Made by a program: the position numbers and the translations under genes. Source: Mesorhabditis belari (lineage: Eukaryota; Nematoda; Chromadorea; Rhabditida; Rhabditidae). Taken from it: a stretch of 64,000 bases of DNA. Below are positions 53,869-64,000 of the stretch, piece by piece. The notes beneath the pieces were generated by a model, which saw nothing but the letters and a program-made list of their open reading frames with translations, made no database searches and was not told the origin of the DNA. The stretch lies in NCBI GenBank assembly GCA_958450365.1, contig CAUEEP010000730.1, positions 1,784,001 to 1,848,000 of the forward strand, written 5' to 3'. The first letter of the stretch is position 1, and every line of letters begins with the position of its first letter.

Positions 53869-56800
53869 TTAGACCATGTGTCCAATATGCGTAGTGTTGA
53901 GAGCATGTGTATCGTTGAACCGATGCAATGCATAATCATCTCGACCATGAATCGAAACTAAAACTCACACTAGTCAACATTAGTAAAAGAATGCTCACGG
54001 TCAGAACTGTTGCCTCCACCACCAAAATGAAGATTAGGCATCGAAGTTGAACAAGAAAGTTTTGGCAAAGCGATGTCTTTTAAAGAGTTGCTCAACTAAA
54101 TGGATGAAATATGTGCGACAAAATGCTATAAAGCCAAAAATTTAAGATCGAACCTCTCCGAACTCCGGCCGATCATCTCTGTTAAGCTTAATACATCGTT
54201 CAAACAATTCCCGCAGCGCTCGGGTGCAATCAGGCCGTATCCTCGATGGATCAGGTCGAAGGAATCCATGGCCAACCTAAGATTCAAAAATAGTACTGAA
54301 AAATTTCTCAATTTTTTTACCATAAACAAAATCTGATCGCGATTATTGATATTTGTGTACGGCAATTGACCAGATAGAACTTCGTACATTACCACACCGA
54401 ACGAGTATATGTCACTCTAAATATTTTTTATTCCTAATTTTTGCTGACAATGAGACATACCTTGTTAGTGTATGGATTTTGATCTTGCATTCGTATCACT
54501 TCAGGCGCCTAAGGAAGTGTATCTTCAAAAGCATAACTGAATCCAAGCACTTACCATCCAAAGTATTGAACCAGTTGGTTGCTGATTTTGTTGCGTCCCA
54601 CTCCATCTTGTTTTAACAGTTGCCAGTCCGAAGTCTCCAATTTTGATAGTCGAGTCATCAGTTAAGAAGATGTTGTTAGATTTCAAATCTCTGTAAAAAT
54701 TTGTAGAGGCAAAAAGCATTATGAATTACCTGTGAATGATCCGCTTGCTATGCAAAAAATTCATTCCAAGAGCCACTTGTTTAAAAATATCCAGAACTGT
54801 TTGAAGTTCGAACTCTTTCCGAGGCTCAATGCAATGTATGTGTCTAAATTTTTAGATGCTGAAATTTGTTTTAATATTTTTATACTTGTAAAGCGAGCTG
54901 CCCTCGCACCATTGAGTTACAATTGCCAATTGAGGTTCTCTGATCCATCCCATAAAGTTCAAGATATTTGGATGACGAGTTTTTTTCAGGAGCGCAACCT
55001 AAATGAAATAAGTCACTTTTTAAAATAAGTACGAATACTTCGTTTTTAAAAGCCTGTAGCTGCGAAAGATTTGGCTCAGCCACATTCAATCGTTTGAGAG
55101 CAACCAATCCAAAGTACTCAGCCCTGAATACGGTTCCAAACGAGCCCGATCCAACTTTGCAATGCAGAGTTACTTGGCTTTCATCAATCTTAAAAATTCT
55201 AATAGTAATATTTAAAAGACCTGATGCTCACCTCCCATTCTTCAAGAACTTTCTTTGATTTTGGCCTCCCCAAGATTGAAATAACATCAAGCTTGTCTCC
55301 CGGGCTCTTACTCCGACCTCGGAAAAAGTGAATAGAGACCTGAAAAAGAAAGAAATTCTACTTAATAAAATGTCGTTGTATTCTTTCACCGCGAACCCGA
55401 AATCATACAGTAGTGCAAACCTTTTGTGGTGGCGCACTTTGGGGCGGTGTTAAAGGCATAGCATTTGGAAATAGGTGCGATGGATGTAAAGAATGGGCCG
55501 GTGGTGAAGAGCAAGTAGAGGAAGGTGATGTCGAGGAACAAGGAGACCCGCCCATAGCTTGGAGGCTATAAGACGGCAATGATATATCAAAAAGTTAAAA
55601 CTACCGATTCCCAAGACGACGCTGAGCCCCAGTTTGAATACGCGAAGAACTTGGAATCTTTACGTCATCACGCTTTTCGAGGTCGGCCATAATACGCTTA
55701 AAAACATTTGTAGACTTGGAGTAATGGGGCGTGGAAGTTAAGCAAGAAATAATATCAATTAGTTCATTGGAAAATTAGTTACAATGCACCAAGATTCGTA
55801 CTACCTCAGTTTCAAAACTAGCATTCTCTTCATTGATGGCGTTGATATTCGGTGCCGAACTTGATCGATCGCGTGGATATGGTACAGTTGGTAATGATGG
55901 ATTAGCTGGCGAAACGATGCTTGCAACATTTGGCGCTTGTGTGCGTTTCACAGCTCGTTTTCTAAATTAAATTACAAAAGAACCTTTCAAAATACTACCT
56001 TTGAATCTCACGCTCTCCTGGACTATGTTGTGGAACTTGTACTGACGGTGATGTGGGCTCAACAAATTTGGTCAATATTTCTTCTGCTAACTGTCCGTTA
56101 TTGCTGTTTGTGCATAGAATTCTCAGTTTGTTGAAAATTTCCTAAATTAAAATGTTTTGCAAACTAATACTTATTTAACCTCTCCTCCACGTTGTAGAAG
56201 ATCACAGTAAATGGGAATTTTCGAGCTGCAACGCTGATGAAACTTTACATTGCAATATTCGCACCGATACGCCTAAAAAGGAATTAGACAAAAAAAAAGA
56301 GAGGACTCTTACAATCCACATCTGCCTTTTGCAAGCATCGCATGTTTGGGGTGGAATGAAAGTTTTCCTAGATTTCAGTTAACACTAATAAAAACTAAAG
56401 AGTTACCTCTGAAAAGTGTGCTCGATGCGGCTAATTGTGTCCAGGTACTCACTATGCACCCAAAGTTCCTTTTTGGGAAGGCGACTTGCAATTGATTCCA
56501 TTTCTTCCTAAAACATTTTTTAAAGCAAGTAAACAAATTGAGACAGTACTTGAAGATCCAAACGTTCATCTCGTGGATTTGGCGAGCTGCTAACATGACA
56601 AAACGACGGTTGTATGCACCGCTTTCGCAAAACCTAAAGTTGTTTATAAAGCAGTTAGACTAACGCTACAAGTTCAAAGATTATTTTAATATAAAAATCT
56701 AAATACCCTCGAAATTGCATCACGAGCTGTTTCTCCCGTCCGCACTTCTACTTTTGAATGCAAACCAAACGGCAGATGCACCATTAGAAGCGTGTTTGTA

Positions 56801-57002
56801 AGCCTAAATCAGTTCGTTATCTCAATAAATGTATAACTGAACCCAACCTTCTAGGGGAGAGAATTGGGGAGGCAGTGGCTGTGCTTGTTCCAGAGAAAAG
56901 TTGTTGTATTGGTAGACCAGTTTGGGGTGAACATGGTGATAGAAGTGGAGATTGATGGCGTACGTTTCCAGAGATTCCTCCCGGACCTGGCGGTGAAGAC
57001 AT
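53869..57002 (-). CDS. lin-45: RAF serine/threonine protein kinase
   Basis: Relays signals from RAS to MEK in the MAP kinase cascade. The ATG at 57002 lies 29 bases after a TTTTAG acceptor. Order of parts: a Ser/Pro-rich N-terminus; a RAS-binding domain ([20 protein letters not shown]); a C1 zinc finger with full ligand spacing ([20 protein letters not shown], then [14 protein letters not shown]); a CR2 14-3-3 site [10 protein letters not shown] near 55860; then the kinase domain. In the kinase, the P-loop is GSGSFGTVF, the VAxK lysine reads VALKRL, the catalytic loop is IIHRDLKSNN, the DFG region is [14 protein letters not shown], and the APE region follows SILWM. The C-terminal 14-3-3 site is CSTSMPNL. 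The catalytic residues are present, so the kinase should be active. The symbol follows the single nematode RAF gene. Confidence 0.95.
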
Positions 57003-57684
57003 TCTCGAAAAAATTTATACTCCACTTTCTCCTAAAATTCCTTCTATTAACGAGTTAGTTTCGCCTTTAGATAAGTTAGGAGAAAAGATGAGAATGAAAT
57101 TGCTAAACAAAAACGCTCGGTAAATAAGGGACCAGCAGAAAAATGGCTATTCGATCGTAAACTGTAATAGCAAAATTTCCAGTATAAATAATCCGTTCCA
57201 ACGGCTAGAATCACTTTTTAGTACGACCTTTTATCTCGTATATGTATGTCCGCTCAAACTGAAAAATCCTTCGCATTTCCGTGCGCTAATCTCTTTTAGT
57301 TAGGGCTATTTGGGTGGAACACAAGCGGAAAGTGCATCCTGAAAAGCGCTTTCATAGATAACATGCCAAGGTTTCTGAAATGAAAGAACAGATTATAAAC
57401 AAGTTTGCGGGCTGGGCGCTTATGAGGAGTTTTTAACCCATCTAGGTCATGACGAACCCCGGCTTTTGCGGGTCCTCCCGCGATGATTGTTTACTGTGGC
57501 TCGGCGCACTAAAGGTGTTCATAGTCATTCAATTAATTTTGTTATGTATGCAGTCGTAAGGGTAAGAGCTTTCGACAAACGTTAATGAGCAAACTAGCAT
57601 CAATTTCTTGTCTTTTTAATTTTCATGTCTCTCTCAGCTATTTCCATAACTTTCATTGATGATTTTTGTCTTTAGAGCTGTGCA
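57003..57684. other. Bidirectional promoter region of RAF and deubiquitinase genes
   Basis: Head-to-head start regions 682 bp apart. It contains a GC-rich block (about 57405-57520) with hairpin-forming stretches such as ccccggcttttgcgggtcct. Nothing else is recognised. Confidence 0.55.

Positions 57685-64000
<6,316 letters not shown>

Overview
The window looks like nuclear DNA of a nematode. It is AT-rich, and its genes are cut into many exons by mostly short introns ending in TTTTAG or TTTCAG. Several first exons sit directly behind a TTTCAG/TTTTAG acceptor close to the ATG, as expected for spliced-leader trans-splicing. Two of the protein types are typical of nematodes (a ground-like protein and a Cys-rich secreted protein). 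All gene models were joined by hand from reading frame, splice sites and intron phase. No transcript or database search was available. The species cannot be named.

Region 1 (1-15.5 kb, minus strand): a long-chain acyl-CoA synthetase gene running off the left edge (62-3065), then a complete 355-residue rhodopsin-class GPCR (3770-15507). The first GPCR exon codes for only 12 residues and is separated from the rest by an 8.9-kb intron full of repeats. Region 2 (15.5-25 kb): no convincing gene; minisatellites, a 150-bp satellite, a Mutator-like MITE with a 10-bp target duplication, a mariner-like MITE and a large foldback element. Region 3 (25-35 kb): a ground-like protein gene and a four-pass Clc-like membrane protein gene (both minus), a second foldback element of the same family, and a plus-strand Cys-rich secreted protein.

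Region 4 (37-49.5 kb): a secreted GH31 alpha-glucosidase with a trefoil domain is followed 206 bp later on the same strand by an aromatic amino acid decarboxylase. A GNAT N-acetyltransferase converges on the decarboxylase. The glucosidase introns carry tRNA-like remnants, transposon fragments and an inverted, nearly identical copy of one of the gene's own exons. Region 5 (51-64 kb): an EST1/SMG5/SMG7-like nonsense-mediated decay protein and a complete RAF kinase (lin-45 type) on the minus strand. The kinase is divergently paired with a DUSP-UBL-USP deubiquitinase (USP4/11/15 type), which runs off the right edge. A nuclear receptor resembling thyroid hormone receptors lies antisense inside a 3.4-kb intron of the deubiquitinase.

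The genes are mostly unrelated housekeeping, signalling and secreted functions. Possible functional links are the decarboxylase/acetyltransferase pair (amine synthesis and amine acetylation) and a possible glucosidase-decarboxylase operon. The most unusual items are the inverted exon copy, the pair of GGACGTCC-rich foldback elements, the nested thyroid-receptor-like gene, and a frame-neutral hydrophobic exon in the deubiquitinase.
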